Below the pieces are notes generated by a model. It saw only the letters and a program-made list of their open reading frames with translations, did not search any database and was not told the origin of the DNA. A stretch of 30,638 nt of DNA, from contig BOAV01000024.1 of NCBI GenBank assembly GCA_026002045.1, forward strand, positions 1 to 30,638. Reading direction: 5' to 3'. Within the stretch, counting starts at the first letter, position 1; each line of letters starts with the position of its first letter. Origin of the DNA: Spirochaetia bacterium. GTDB lineage: Bacteria; Spirochaetota; Spirochaetia; Treponematales; Breznakiellaceae. Below, piece by piece: positions 7,644-15,302 of this stretch. Position numbers and translations under genes: made by a program.

Positions 7644-7819
7644 TCCTCCCCGCAGGCTTCTCAATCACCATCGGGCGGCGGACGTGGAGCGCCGGGCAGG
7701 ACATCCCTGACCGCCTCTGCTCTGACGCCCTGAAAAAACGAATCGCCGACCGTGAAGCCGTCCTCAAGGCGCAAGCCAAACAGGCGGCGAAAGCGGAACC
7801 GGAAGGAGCGAAAGAATGA
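7640..7819 (+). CDS. Small basic phage protein of the connector region
   Basis: The 59-residue product starts with ATG overlapping the previous TGA (ATGA) and ends in TGA overlapping the next ATG. The N-terminal half contains ITIGRRTWSAGQDIP; the C-terminal half is a basic Ala/Lys helix (AVLKAQAKQAAKAEPEGAKE). No family recognised. Tight coupling on both sides supports translation. Confidence 0.6.
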   Translation: MILPAGFSITIGRRTWSAGQDIPDRLCSDALKKRIADREAVLKAQAKQAAKAEPEGAKE

Positions 7820-7998
7820 GCCATTGTATGACTGGACAAGGCCCATGCAGTTGTAATTGTTCCGGTACGTCCGCTTGCCCGAAAAGCATTAGCGCCGTGC
7901 TGAATGTCTCGAATGTGCAGATTATCAAAAATCAAGATTGCACATGGCGGGATAAAGTTGACAATTGCCCTTATCCAACAGCGGGAGCATACCGGTAA
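7816..7998 (+). CDS. Small cysteine-rich protein of unknown function
   Basis: The 60-residue protein has seven cysteines, clustered at the start (C4, C11, C13, C15, C21) plus C42 and C50. The pattern CSCNCSGTSAC suggests metal binding. It is less GC-rich than the adjacent structural genes. The start overlaps the previous stop and it has GGAAGGAG upstream. A virion or assembly role is possible because it sits among connector genes, but nothing identifies it. Confidence 0.6.
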   Translation: MSHCMTGQGPCSCNCSGTSACPKSISAVLNVSNVQIIKNQDCTWRDKVDNCPYPTAGAYR

Positions 7999-8394
7999 AT
8001 GAATCTGATTGAACAGGGCGACCGGGATATGTCATTCCTCATCTGCGGAGACTTCAATGTCCCCGCAATACTCACCGGCCCCGATGGTGTGGATGTTACG
8101 CACTACACCAACGGAAAGCCGTTATGCGGAATGGCCCGGTGGTCCCGTACAATCGTGAACCCTGACCAGATAGAGGTATCCGTGGACGCCCCGGTGATAA
8201 CGCTGTGGGCTTCCCGGCTGCCCCGTGTGCCGAAATCAGGCGAAATCTGGTACGTCAAAATGCGGACATCCGCAAACCCCGATTCGGAGTGGAAGTGGTA
8301 TCAGGTAGACCCCCTTGACGTGATCCGCCCCATGCAGAACAACACCCTCATCCGCCTCCCCCTCGTGGAAGCCAAAGGCAAGGTGCCAGCGTGA
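7999..8394 (+). CDS. Head-tail joining or minor tail protein candidate
   Basis: The 131-residue protein is beta-rich (ITLWASRLPRVPKSGEIWYV, then WYQVDPLDVIRPMQNNTLI). Size and position between capsid and tail sheath match head-tail adaptors such as lambda FII. ATG 7999 follows the previous TAA directly, with GGGAG upstream; ATG 8029 (MSFLICGD) is an alternative start that would remove ten residues. Its TGA overlaps the next GTG. Confidence 0.6.
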   Translation: MNLIEQGDRDMSFLICGDFNVPAILTGPDGVDVTHYTNGKPLCGMARWSRTIVNPDQIEVSVDAPVITLWASRLPRVPKSGEIWYVKMRTSANPDSEWKWYQVDPLDVIRPMQNNTLIRLPLVEAKGKVPA

Positions 8395-8567
8395 AAATTA
8401 TTTTTTGTGACGAAAACGAAGCGGACGGCATTTTCAAATTTGCAGAGGATTGTCTTGAAGATTTGAAAGAACGGGATGAATCCGAAACCATGCAATTTAA
8501 TTTCATTCAAAAAATGCTTGCTTATATTGTTGACGGAAAAACCGGCAAGGAAGGAATTGAAGAATGA
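8391..8567 (+). CDS. Small acidic protein, unknown function
   Basis: The 58-residue product starts at GTG 8391 (GTGA overlap with the previous stop) and ends overlapping the next ATG. It is Glu/Asp/Lys-rich and helical (FAEDCLEDLKERDES). Its DNA is clearly A+T-richer than the structural genes on both sides, so it may be a later arrival. No family recognised. Confidence 0.55.
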   Translation: MKIIFCDENEADGIFKFAEDCLEDLKERDESETMQFNFIQKMLAYIVDGKTGKEGIEE

Positions 8568-9205
8568 CCGCTTTCAAGATAAAAGCCGCCATAGACCAAC
8601 TCCTCATCGACAACGCCCACGGCGAATTCCAGGTATTTACCAGCTCGCTTCGGGTGGATGATGCAGTGAATGTTGAAAAATGTCCTCATGTATCAACCCT
8701 TTTATCCGGCGGTAATTTTTCCAACAACCGCCGCCTTAACGGCCCCCGAACCGCAAACAACACACTTAGAATAATTTTTGTTGCCGGAGCAAAGGCCGAG
8801 ATTGATTTAGGTGTCATGGACGATCCCTTGTCAACTCAGGATCAAAAATCAGAGGCCATGCTTGCCGCCGAATGTGCCGAACCTATAGCCCGTAGGAAAG
8901 CAGAAAAACTATGCAGCAGGCTCTATAAAATCATAATGAGCCGGTCAAACAAAGAGCTTGCCGGCGAAAACCCAAATCTTACCGTTACCGGTTACGAAAT
9001 CGGCGAATTTCCCAAGAAGGGTTCAATCGTGCAATCGGGCGGCGTGATCAACGCCACTTTCGACACCACCGAATACGCAGGCGGCCTTGAACCCGTACCC
9101 GCAACCGCCCCGATAGCAGACATAAAACTGGATTTAAGCGCCGACATATCCGGCGAAACAATAGATAGCGCCCTACAGGGTGTAATTATCGAAGGAGCAG
9201 AATGA
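8564..9205 (+). CDS. Tail completion / minor tail protein candidate
   Basis: The 213-residue protein contains MTAFKIKAAIDQLLIDN at the start and a middle part (PIARRKAEKLCSRLYKIIMS) ahead of NLTVTGYEIGEFPKKGSIVQSGG. A strand pattern of this kind near the end resembles tail-terminator proteins such as lambda gpU. A ~35-residue acidic tail follows. Position between adaptor and sheath supports a tail-completion role; the family is not certain. Confidence 0.55.
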   Translation: MTAFKIKAAIDQLLIDNAHGEFQVFTSSLRVDDAVNVEKCPHVSTLLSGGNFSNNRRLNGPRTANNTLRIIFVAGAKAEIDLGVMDDPLSTQDQKSEAMLAAECAEPIARRKAEKLCSRLYKIIMSRSNKELAGENPNLTVTGYEIGEFPKKGSIVQSGGVINATFDTTEYAGGLEPVPATAPIADIKLDLSADISGETIDSALQGVIIEGAE

Positions 9206-9381
9206 TGATCGTAGATTTTAAGTATGAAATTGACGAATTGGTTAAAACCAAAATTGGCACTGTCGGCATAATCACCGCCGTTGGTGTTTTGGAAAAAGGC
9301 ATTGAGCCGTCCTATTTTGTGAAAGCTGCACAAACCGGGGATTGGTGGAAAGAAAGCCAGCTTACCAAGGAGGCTGAATAA
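9202..9381 (+). CDS. Small conserved-position phage protein before tail sheath
   Basis: The 59-residue frame begins with ATGATG at 9202. GGAG (9194-9197) is four bases from the first ATG and seven from the second (9205), so the 58-residue form MIVDFKYE may be the true one. It contains KTKIGTVGIITAVGVLEKG and an amphipathic WWKE segment. AT-rich relative to neighbours. A small protein directly ahead of the sheath gene is common in Mu-like phages; function unknown. Confidence 0.6.
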   Translation: MMIVDFKYEIDELVKTKIGTVGIITAVGVLEKGIEPSYFVKAAQTGDWWKESQLTKEAE

Positions 9382-10971
9382 ATGGCAAACATCGTATCAA
9401 ATTCCCTTGCCGCAGGCGTTTCCGTAACAGTCAAAAACGAGGCCCTTGCCGGAGGTGCCAGTGTCCTACCCAGAAAAATCGTTATTTTTGCCACCCCGCT
9501 GGAGACCAACATCGGCAACGTGCCGCTCGGTTTCCCGAAGCTGGCCCTCTCCCCGGATGAAGTCGGCGCCCTCGCCGGAAACGGCAGCATGGCCCACCGC
9601 CTCGCTATCGCCGCCTTTCGCGGAGCCAACGGCGAAGTGCCGATCTCGCTGGTGTACGAAGAGGAAGCCGCCGGAGCGGTTGCCGCAACGTGGACGCTCA
9701 CCTATGACGGCACCCCGACCGTATCCGGTTCCCACTGGCTCTACATCGCCGGAGACCTCTACCAGATACCGATTGCGATAAACGATACGCCTACCGTTAT
9801 CGGCGACCGGGTAGTAAACAAAGTGCTGGCAAATCCCGCCTGCCCTGTTACCGCCGTGAATGTGTCCGGCGTCGTAACCTTCACCGCCAAGACCAAGGGC
9901 GCATGGGGCAACGGCATTACCATCAGGGACAACCAGCGGCCCGCAGAGGATCAGACCCTCCCCGCAGGGCTTACCGCCGAGATTGCCGTTACCGGGGCCG
10001 GAACCCTCAACCCCGATTTTGCCACCGACCTCCCTGCGGCCCTCGGAGCCGGAGACAGCGCCAACGAGAAGCGGTTCACTGATCTTATCCACGGATACGG
10101 GCAGGACAATGTGATCCTTGACGCCCTCTCAAACTATGTCGGCCCCGGCAACGATTATACCGGACTCTATTCCGGCACGGTTGCCCGGCCCCTGCGGTCA
10201 ATCATCGGCAACGTGGATACCGGCAGCGACGGCCTTTCGGCGGTCATGGCCTTTGCCGATAACCGCAAACAGGATCGTACCAACCACATGATCTGCAAGC
10301 CCGGCAGCCTTACCCACCCGGCGGAAATCGGTGCTGAAGTTGCCGCCATCGCCGCACGGGTTAACAACGCCTACGCCGAAGGCAGCACCCAGGAATACAT
10401 CCTCTCCGGCGTTGACCCCGGCATTGTGGCCCGGCAGCAGAAGCTCACGTCCACCGATGGCGACTGGACGACCGAGTACACCAACCGCGACATGGCGGTT
10501 AAGGCGGGCGTAGCAACCACCATCGTTGAGGACGGTTCGGTGATGATCGAAGACCTGATGAGCTTCTATCACCCGTCCAGCATCGCCCCGGAAAGCAACG
10601 CCTACCGGTTCAGCCGGAATATCAGCCTTACGCAGAACGTGCTGGTGAACTTTTTCAATACCTTTGACACCGAAAAGTGGAAAGGCTTTACCATCGTTGC
10701 GGATAAGTCATTCGTGCAAAGCCCCGGCGCGAAAGTGCGGGATCGGGATGACGTGGTGGCTGAAATCGTGGGCCTTGTAAACAGCTTCGGCAAGCTCGCC
10801 TGGCTCTACCGGGCGCAGGACACGATTGATTACATCGCCAAGAATCGCGGCGCAATCACCCTCCGTCCTGACGGCACGGGTTTTTCGATAAGCCTTCCCC
10901 TAACTTATAGCGGGATCGGAAACAAGATGATCGTGAGTGCTTTCATCGACACGGCAATCAGAACGGCATAA
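9382..10971 (+). CDS. Contractile tail sheath protein (Mu gpL-like)
   Basis: The 529-residue protein fits sheath proteins in length and in order: an N-terminal domain (MANIVSNSLAAGVSVTVKNE), a variable middle beta insertion (residues ~110-200), and the conserved C-terminal core. The core includes IDYIAKNRGAITLRPDGT and the closing ISLPLTYSGIGNKMIVSAFI. Sheath subunits contract to drive the tube through the envelope, so the phage is a myovirus. AAGGAGG lies upstream, and the tail-tube gene follows at once. Confidence 0.9.
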   Translation: MANIVSNSLAAGVSVTVKNEALAGGASVLPRKIVIFATPLETNIGNVPLGFPKLALSPDEVGALAGNGSMAHRLAIAAFRGANGEVPISLVYEEEAAGAVAATWTLTYDGTPTVSGSHWLYIAGDLYQIPIAINDTPTVIGDRVVNKVLANPACPVTAVNVSGVVTFTAKTKGAWGNGITIRDNQRPAEDQTLPAGLTAEIAVTGAGTLNPDFATDLPAALGAGDSANEKRFTDLIHGYGQDNVILDALSNYVGPGNDYTGLYSGTVARPLRSIIGNVDTGSDGLSAVMAFADNRKQDRTNHMICKPGSLTHPAEIGAEVAAIAARVNNAYAEGSTQEYILSGVDPGIVARQQKLTSTDGDWTTEYTNRDMAVKAGVATTIVEDGSVMIEDLMSFYHPSSIAPESNAYRFSRNISLTQNVLVNFFNTFDTEKWKGFTIVADKSFVQSPGAKVRDRDDVVAEIVGLVNSFGKLAWLYRAQDTIDYIAKNRGAITLRPDGTGFSISLPLTYSGIGNKMIVSAFIDTAIRTA

Positions 10972-10981
10972 GGAGCAGAAA

Positions 10982-11365
10982 ATGGCAGACAAAAATACAT
11001 TAGGCGTTGAATCACTCACCTTTGATGGAATCCAGTATGACCTCACGCCCAACGCAAACCCGAATATGCTGAAACCGAAAATCACCATCGAGGCGGTTCC
11101 CACCACCGGCAAGACGATGTACCGCATTATCAAGGCAGACAGCACCTCAGACGGCTGGCCCCTGGCGGTGAACGGCGAAGAACTGGAAATTCTCAAGGCG
11201 CAGGTGGAAGCCGGGGAAAGTAAGCCCTACAGCCTCAAGATGTTTAACGGCGATGTCTACACCGGCACGGGCACCATCTCCTACGACCAGTACGCCCCCA
11301 ATGACGGCACGGTAAATGCCACCATCGTCGATGACGGGGATGGACCCGTGAGATTTGGCGCTTAA
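10982..11365 (+). CDS. Tail tube protein (Mu gpM-like)
   Basis: The 127-residue protein starts MADKNTLGVESLTFDGIQYD, with AAGGAG about six bases upstream; a longer reading from 10937 overlaps the sheath and has no good start. Phrases YRIIKADSTSDGWPLAVNGE and MFNGDVYTGTGTIS fit the tube beta barrel family of Mu-type tails. It polymerises inside the sheath. Normally, tail chaperones and a tape measure follow; here they do not. Confidence 0.85.
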   Translation: MADKNTLGVESLTFDGIQYDLTPNANPNMLKPKITIEAVPTTGKTMYRIIKADSTSDGWPLAVNGEELEILKAQVEAGESKPYSLKMFNGDVYTGTGTISYDQYAPNDGTVNATIVDDGDGPVRFGA

Positions 11366-11986
11366 ATGCAGGCCATCCTCTACGCAGGCGGCTTTACCAG
11401 CGAGGCCATGCTTTCCGGGGTTGCCGAGAGCTATTCCAATTCCGACATCCTCCGGGCACTCCAGCGCGGGGCGGGGCAGCCTGTGGGTGTTTTTCTGCAT
11501 GTCGGCATGAGTGATGCGGCGCTGGCTAAATGCCGGATGCTTAAATGTGAGGGGCAGACACTGAATAACGCCAACGTGGGGCAGTATGCGGCGCTCTATG
11601 CCGTTCTCGAACCGACATTTAAGAGCGGGAACAACATCAACCTGCCGAACATGAACGGAATTTTTCCGCAGGGGCGGAATTCGCAGACCTTCGGGTCAGG
11701 GATTGCCGCCGGGACCTATGCGGGCGGCTCGGTAGGCACGAAGAGCGGAGATCAGATCAGGAATATGGAAGGCACTTTCTACAGTGATGGATTAGCGTCC
11801 GATAAAGATAGTTCTTACAATTATTTTTCAGGAGTTTTTGTTAATGGCGGCGCTTCACCATCTTCCAAGGCAAACTATCAATCCGGCAATACCCTTAAAT
11901 TGAATTTCAACGCCTCCCGTGTCGCCCCCACCGGCCCCGTAAACAAGCCGGGCAGCTTCACCGTCAAATGGTGCCTTACGTATTAG
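11366..11986 (+). CDS. Tail-collar fibre-type protein in the tape-measure slot
   Basis: The 206-residue protein starts directly after the tube stop (TAAATG). Residues ~38-110 form a phage tail-collar domain: PVGVFLHVGMSDAALAKC, then CEGQTLNN, YAALYAVLEPTF, INLPNMNGIFPQGRN. The C-terminus has the short-fibre ending (NASRVAPTGPVNKPGSFTVK). These domains bind receptors or cap fibres on the virion surface. The ~35-residue N-terminus (ILYAGGFTSEAMLSGVAESY) is of unknown origin. The region 11780-11920 is less GC-rich than its flanks. The location between tube and DNA-circulation genes is odd. Confidence 0.7.
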   Translation: MQAILYAGGFTSEAMLSGVAESYSNSDILRALQRGAGQPVGVFLHVGMSDAALAKCRMLKCEGQTLNNANVGQYAALYAVLEPTFKSGNNINLPNMNGIFPQGRNSQTFGSGIAAGTYAGGSVGTKSGDQIRNMEGTFYSDGLASDKDSSYNYFSGVFVNGGASPSSKANYQSGNTLKLNFNASRVAPTGPVNKPGSFTVKWCLTY

Positions 11987-11989
11987 CGT

Positions 11990-13294
11990 ATGAGCAACTC
12001 ATACCGTGACCGCCTGCAGCCCGCCATAGGACTCACCTCCCCCGGCCCCGCAGGAGACGGCTCAGGCGGCACCACCTTCACCGCATCCTACATCGGAGAC
12101 GATCCGGCCTACACAAAACGGGTACAGCGGACAGCCTATCCGATGATGGATGGTGAAACGGCGGACGATTTAGGCCTCGATTCCCCCGATTATTCATTTA
12201 CCATATATTTTGACGGCCCGGATAACGACAGGGAAACCAAGCGGTTTCTTGACACCATGAAAGAGCGCGGCCCCTGGACCGTTGCACACCCGGTACTTGG
12301 CGTACTACAGCTACAGCCCCTGAAAATCGTCCCGCACATCCAGCCCCTTACCTCCGGCAACGTAACCGCCATCGACATAGACTGGATGGAACCCGTTGCC
12401 GATGTTCCCGCAAGCCCTGACGCAGCGGCGGCGGTACAGCAATACGCCGATGAACTTGCCGCAGAGCAGCTTGCGTTTATGCAAGGCGCAGAAAGCAAAT
12501 TCGGCACACTATCAGAGCGAAAATCATTCAGCGAGCAGATACGGGCAGGCGTGGCGAAAATCACCGACAGCGTGAACAACGTCAACAAAAAATTCACCGC
12601 CATTCAGAGACAGATTAACAGCCTCACGAATCAGGCCACCCGCGATATTGCAAGCCTTTCAGGAGCCGCCATCCAGCTTGTCAAAACGCCGGGCCTTATG
12701 GCCGGGAGCCTCTCGGCCCAGGTACACAGCTTCGGCAACCTTGGCCGGAACATCCTCAAAGAACTCCCCGCCGCCGCCATTGAATCGTACAACGGCACGA
12801 CATCCGTATTCCGCACCAACGACCTGAACCGCACCATGGCCTGCGAACTCATGGTAAGCGCCGTGACCATAGCGGCGGCCCAAACGGTTATCTCCACCCG
12901 CCCGGAGTCCCGTAAAGAAGCCTTAACCGCCGCCGCCGGTTTTGCGAGGTTTGTTGACGATACGCAGGACGCCCTTGACGGCGTGGCGGAATACTCTCGC
13001 AACAATACCCTGGGCGATCAGTATTTCACCCGGCAGGGCACGGCGGAAGCGACCGCCGCCTTAAAAGGCGCCGTGATAAAGTACCTCATGTCCCTCATGT
13101 GGGATTTATCGGCCCTGCGCATCGTTACCCTTGACCGGGATCGCTCCCCCCTGGAAGTTGCCATTACCGAATATGCCGCGCAGTCTGACACCGAAGCCGA
13201 TGAGCGCTATGCGTTCCTCATAAAAAGCAATTCCCTGTCCGGGCTAAAGGTAATGCTGTTGAACAGGGGGGATAGGATAAAAATCTATGCCTGA
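11990..13294 (+). CDS. DNA circulation protein, Mu gpN-like baseplate/distal tail component
   Basis: The 434-residue protein has the DNA_circ_N-type start MSNSYRDRLQPAIGLTSPGP, with RTAYPMMDGETADDLGLDS and GPWTVAHPVLGVLQLQPLKI (residues ~45-115). The middle (~150-260) is helical (KFTAIQRQINSLTNQATRDI). In Mu, gpN sits at the tail-baseplate junction; the DNA-circulation name comes from older work. It overlaps the hub gene by eight bases. Confidence 0.85.
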   Translation: MSNSYRDRLQPAIGLTSPGPAGDGSGGTTFTASYIGDDPAYTKRVQRTAYPMMDGETADDLGLDSPDYSFTIYFDGPDNDRETKRFLDTMKERGPWTVAHPVLGVLQLQPLKIVPHIQPLTSGNVTAIDIDWMEPVADVPASPDAAAAVQQYADELAAEQLAFMQGAESKFGTLSERKSFSEQIRAGVAKITDSVNNVNKKFTAIQRQINSLTNQATRDIASLSGAAIQLVKTPGLMAGSLSAQVHSFGNLGRNILKELPAAAIESYNGTTSVFRTNDLNRTMACELMVSAVTIAAAQTVISTRPESRKEALTAAAGFARFVDDTQDALDGVAEYSRNNTLGDQYFTRQGTAEATAALKGAVIKYLMSLMWDLSALRIVTLDRDRSPLEVAITEYAAQSDTEADERYAFLIKSNSLSGLKVMLLNRGDRIKIYA

Positions 13295-14609
13295 GCCTAA
13301 AATAATAAAAGACTTCCCCACCCAAGGCTATTGGTATCGCATGAAAGGCGGCGATATTTTAGGAAATGTCTGTATTGCCGCCTATGGCGACTGGGGAAAG
13401 TGGAAAAATGTAGCTGCGGTAAACAATATTCCGATAGGCAACAAGACAGCCGGGGATGAATACCATATCCCCATAGGAACGCTCATTTTTATCCCCGGCG
13501 AGGTTGACGACACCCCGCCAGCCGTACATAAAGCGCCGCCGAACCGTGCCATAGGAAAGCCCAAGGGAGCCGTCACCCTCGTTATTGACGGACGGATAAT
13601 ACCCGTGCCGCAGGGCCGATTTGCCTGTTCCATTGACGAATTCTGCCGCCTGTGGAACTGCGAAATCCCCTGGGTGCCCGGCAAAGACCCGTGGCTGGAT
13701 AAACATACCGCCCGGTGGGGGGCGTACCCGGATGAGGACATTAAAGGCGACAGCGAGTTGTACCTTGGCTCGGAACTGGTAGCCATCGGGGGCCTTTACT
13801 CCCGTACCAATTCAGGAACCGCCTCAACCAGTACCAAAACCCTTGAATTTTTCAGCCGCACCGCCGACCTCGTGGATTCAACGCTTTTTCCGTCCCAAAC
13901 CGAAATCGTTAAGTCCGACCTCAAACAGATTGCCGATATTATCCTAAAGGATACCGGCACCCCCTATTACTTCCTGGACGGCTACGGCGGGGCGTTTGAC
14001 AACGTGCAGCGGAAGGACGCAATCACGGTAGCGGCGTATTTTCAGCACCTTGCGGCGAACCGGGGGCTGTTTGTTACCACCGATGAACACGGCTGCGTGA
14101 TTTTTCAGAAACTGAAAACGGACGGAAAGCCGGTTGCCAATATCGAGTACGGCGTAACCAGGAATGCCACCGAATACAGCGTGAAGTTTGACGACCGACT
14201 GCGGTTCGGGAAGTACGTGTCAGGGCTGCTTACCGCCGGGGGGAAGGAGATCAATACCACCTGCACTGACCCAACCGTCCCCGGCTCCCGGCAGTTGCTC
14301 TTTGCGGCAAGCGATGTGAATGTCCGGGACAATACGACCGCTGCGGCGTGGTATATGCTGCGGATTTCCCTTGAGGCGTTAAGTTTTCAGATACCGGTTT
14401 CAACGTGGTATGATGATGCGGGACGGCTATGGGTTCCAAATTCGTCTATTACGTTAAAGGCGCCGATTCTTGACGTGCCGGAGCCGAAATCGTTTATCAC
14501 ACGGGGCGTGGAATTCGCCTGGGCCGCAGACAGCCGGAGCGCTATGTTGAGTGTCATTCCGCCGCTTACAGTGGATGATCAGGGTAACTTGCAGATGGGG
14601 GGAGTATGA
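13287..14609 (+). CDS. Baseplate hub (Mu gpP / gp27-like) with N-terminal LysM domain
   Basis: The 440-residue protein has two parts. Residues 16-71 form a LysM-like domain (YWYRMKGGDILGNVCIAAYG, then VNNIPIG and GTLIFIPG). Residues ~95-440 match the gpP hub group, starting VTLVIDGRIIPV, with WGAYPDEDIKGDSELY and the C-terminal PVSTWYDDAGRLWVPN. Hub proteins form the ring under the tube and hold the spike; LysM domains bind peptidoglycan and are usually carried by a separate protein (P2 gpX, T4 gp53). The fusion is notable. Confidence 0.85.
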   Translation: MPEPKIIKDFPTQGYWYRMKGGDILGNVCIAAYGDWGKWKNVAAVNNIPIGNKTAGDEYHIPIGTLIFIPGEVDDTPPAVHKAPPNRAIGKPKGAVTLVIDGRIIPVPQGRFACSIDEFCRLWNCEIPWVPGKDPWLDKHTARWGAYPDEDIKGDSELYLGSELVAIGGLYSRTNSGTASTSTKTLEFFSRTADLVDSTLFPSQTEIVKSDLKQIADIILKDTGTPYYFLDGYGGAFDNVQRKDAITVAAYFQHLAANRGLFVTTDEHGCVIFQKLKTDGKPVANIEYGVTRNATEYSVKFDDRLRFGKYVSGLLTAGGKEINTTCTDPTVPGSRQLLFAASDVNVRDNTTAAAWYMLRISLEALSFQIPVSTWYDDAGRLWVPNSSITLKAPILDVPEPKSFITRGVEFAWAADSRSAMLSVIPPLTVDDQGNLQMGGV

Positions 14610-14788
14610 GTTATAAAACACAGAGCATTAAAAATGCCTATATTAGATGCCTTGAAAACCTAAAAGATACATGGCCGGATACGTGGGATTTTTTGCAAAA
14701 TCTTTTTGCATTTGTATTTATGCCTATTCTTTGGCCTATCGCTACCATTATTGTTTTAATAATTAACAGGAAAGAAAATAATGCCTAA
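14606..14788 (+). CDS. Small single-TM protein inserted between baseplate genes
   Basis: The 60-residue product overlaps both neighbours: ATGA with the hub stop, and its end covers the spike start at 14781. It has one strong TM segment at about residues 33-54 (FAFVFMPILWPIATIIVLII) and a basic C-terminus (NRKENN). The DNA is strongly A+T-rich compared with the genes around it. It might affect the host membrane, for example in superinfection exclusion, but this is guesswork. Confidence 0.6.
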   Translation: MSYKTQSIKNAYIRCLENLKDTWPDTWDFLQNLFAFVFMPILWPIATIIVLIINRKENNA

Positions 14789-15302
14789 GATTGGCCGTGT
14801 AACCCGCGAGGGTGTAGTTGACACCATCCCGTATGACGACAAGAAAATCCTCATCGTCCAGTGCAGCTTCGGCGAATCGCAGGGCACGGCGGATGTGCTC
14901 TACCCGCAGTCCCTCGAAGACGCCCCCCCGCAGGAAGGCTGGATACTCTACTGCGAGCGCTTCGCAGGCGGCCTCATTGCCCTCAACGCATGGGACGGCA
15001 AGGAGAGCGAAGCCAAGGCGGGGGAACGGTCCATCTACAGCCTTGACGGAGCAGGCGCAAAAAACGCACAGATTAAGCTCAAAAGTAAAATCGCCATAGC
15101 AAACAAAACGACCGATTTATTGACGCTCCTCAACGGCATTCTTGATGACATCGGCACGGCGTTACAGGACATATCCACCGTTTCGACCACAGGCAGCGGG
15201 GCAGATGTGATCAATCCGTCATTTGCGCCGCTGATACAGGCGGACAAGGCGGTCATTTTGGCCGATAAGGACAAAATCGCGCAACTACTGGAGGCCCCAT
15301 GA
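14781..15302 (+). CDS. Baseplate spike / assembly protein (Mu gp45-like)
   Basis: The 173-residue protein has the gp45/gpV-type OB-fold start (MPKIGRVTREGVVDTI, IVQCSFGESQGTADVLYPQS) and the beta phrase ERSIYSLDGAGAKNAQIKLK, followed by a helical C-terminus (LLTLLNGILDDIGTALQDI). gp45 forms the trimeric membrane-piercing spike. I see no clear HxH iron site typical of the tip. Order hub-spike-gp46-J-gp48 matches Mu. Confidence 0.82.
   Translation: MPKIGRVTREGVVDTIPYDDKKILIVQCSFGESQGTADVLYPQSLEDAPPQEGWILYCERFAGGLIALNAWDGKESEAKAGERSIYSLDGAGAKNAQIKLKSKIAIANKTTDLLTLLNGILDDIGTALQDISTVSTTGSGADVINPSFAPLIQADKAVILADKDKIAQLLEAP

Noticed and set aside
11366..11986. Target gene of a diversity-generating retroelement
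   Set aside because: The fibre-like C-terminus raised the idea, but there is no reverse transcriptase and I see no matching template repeat in the window.
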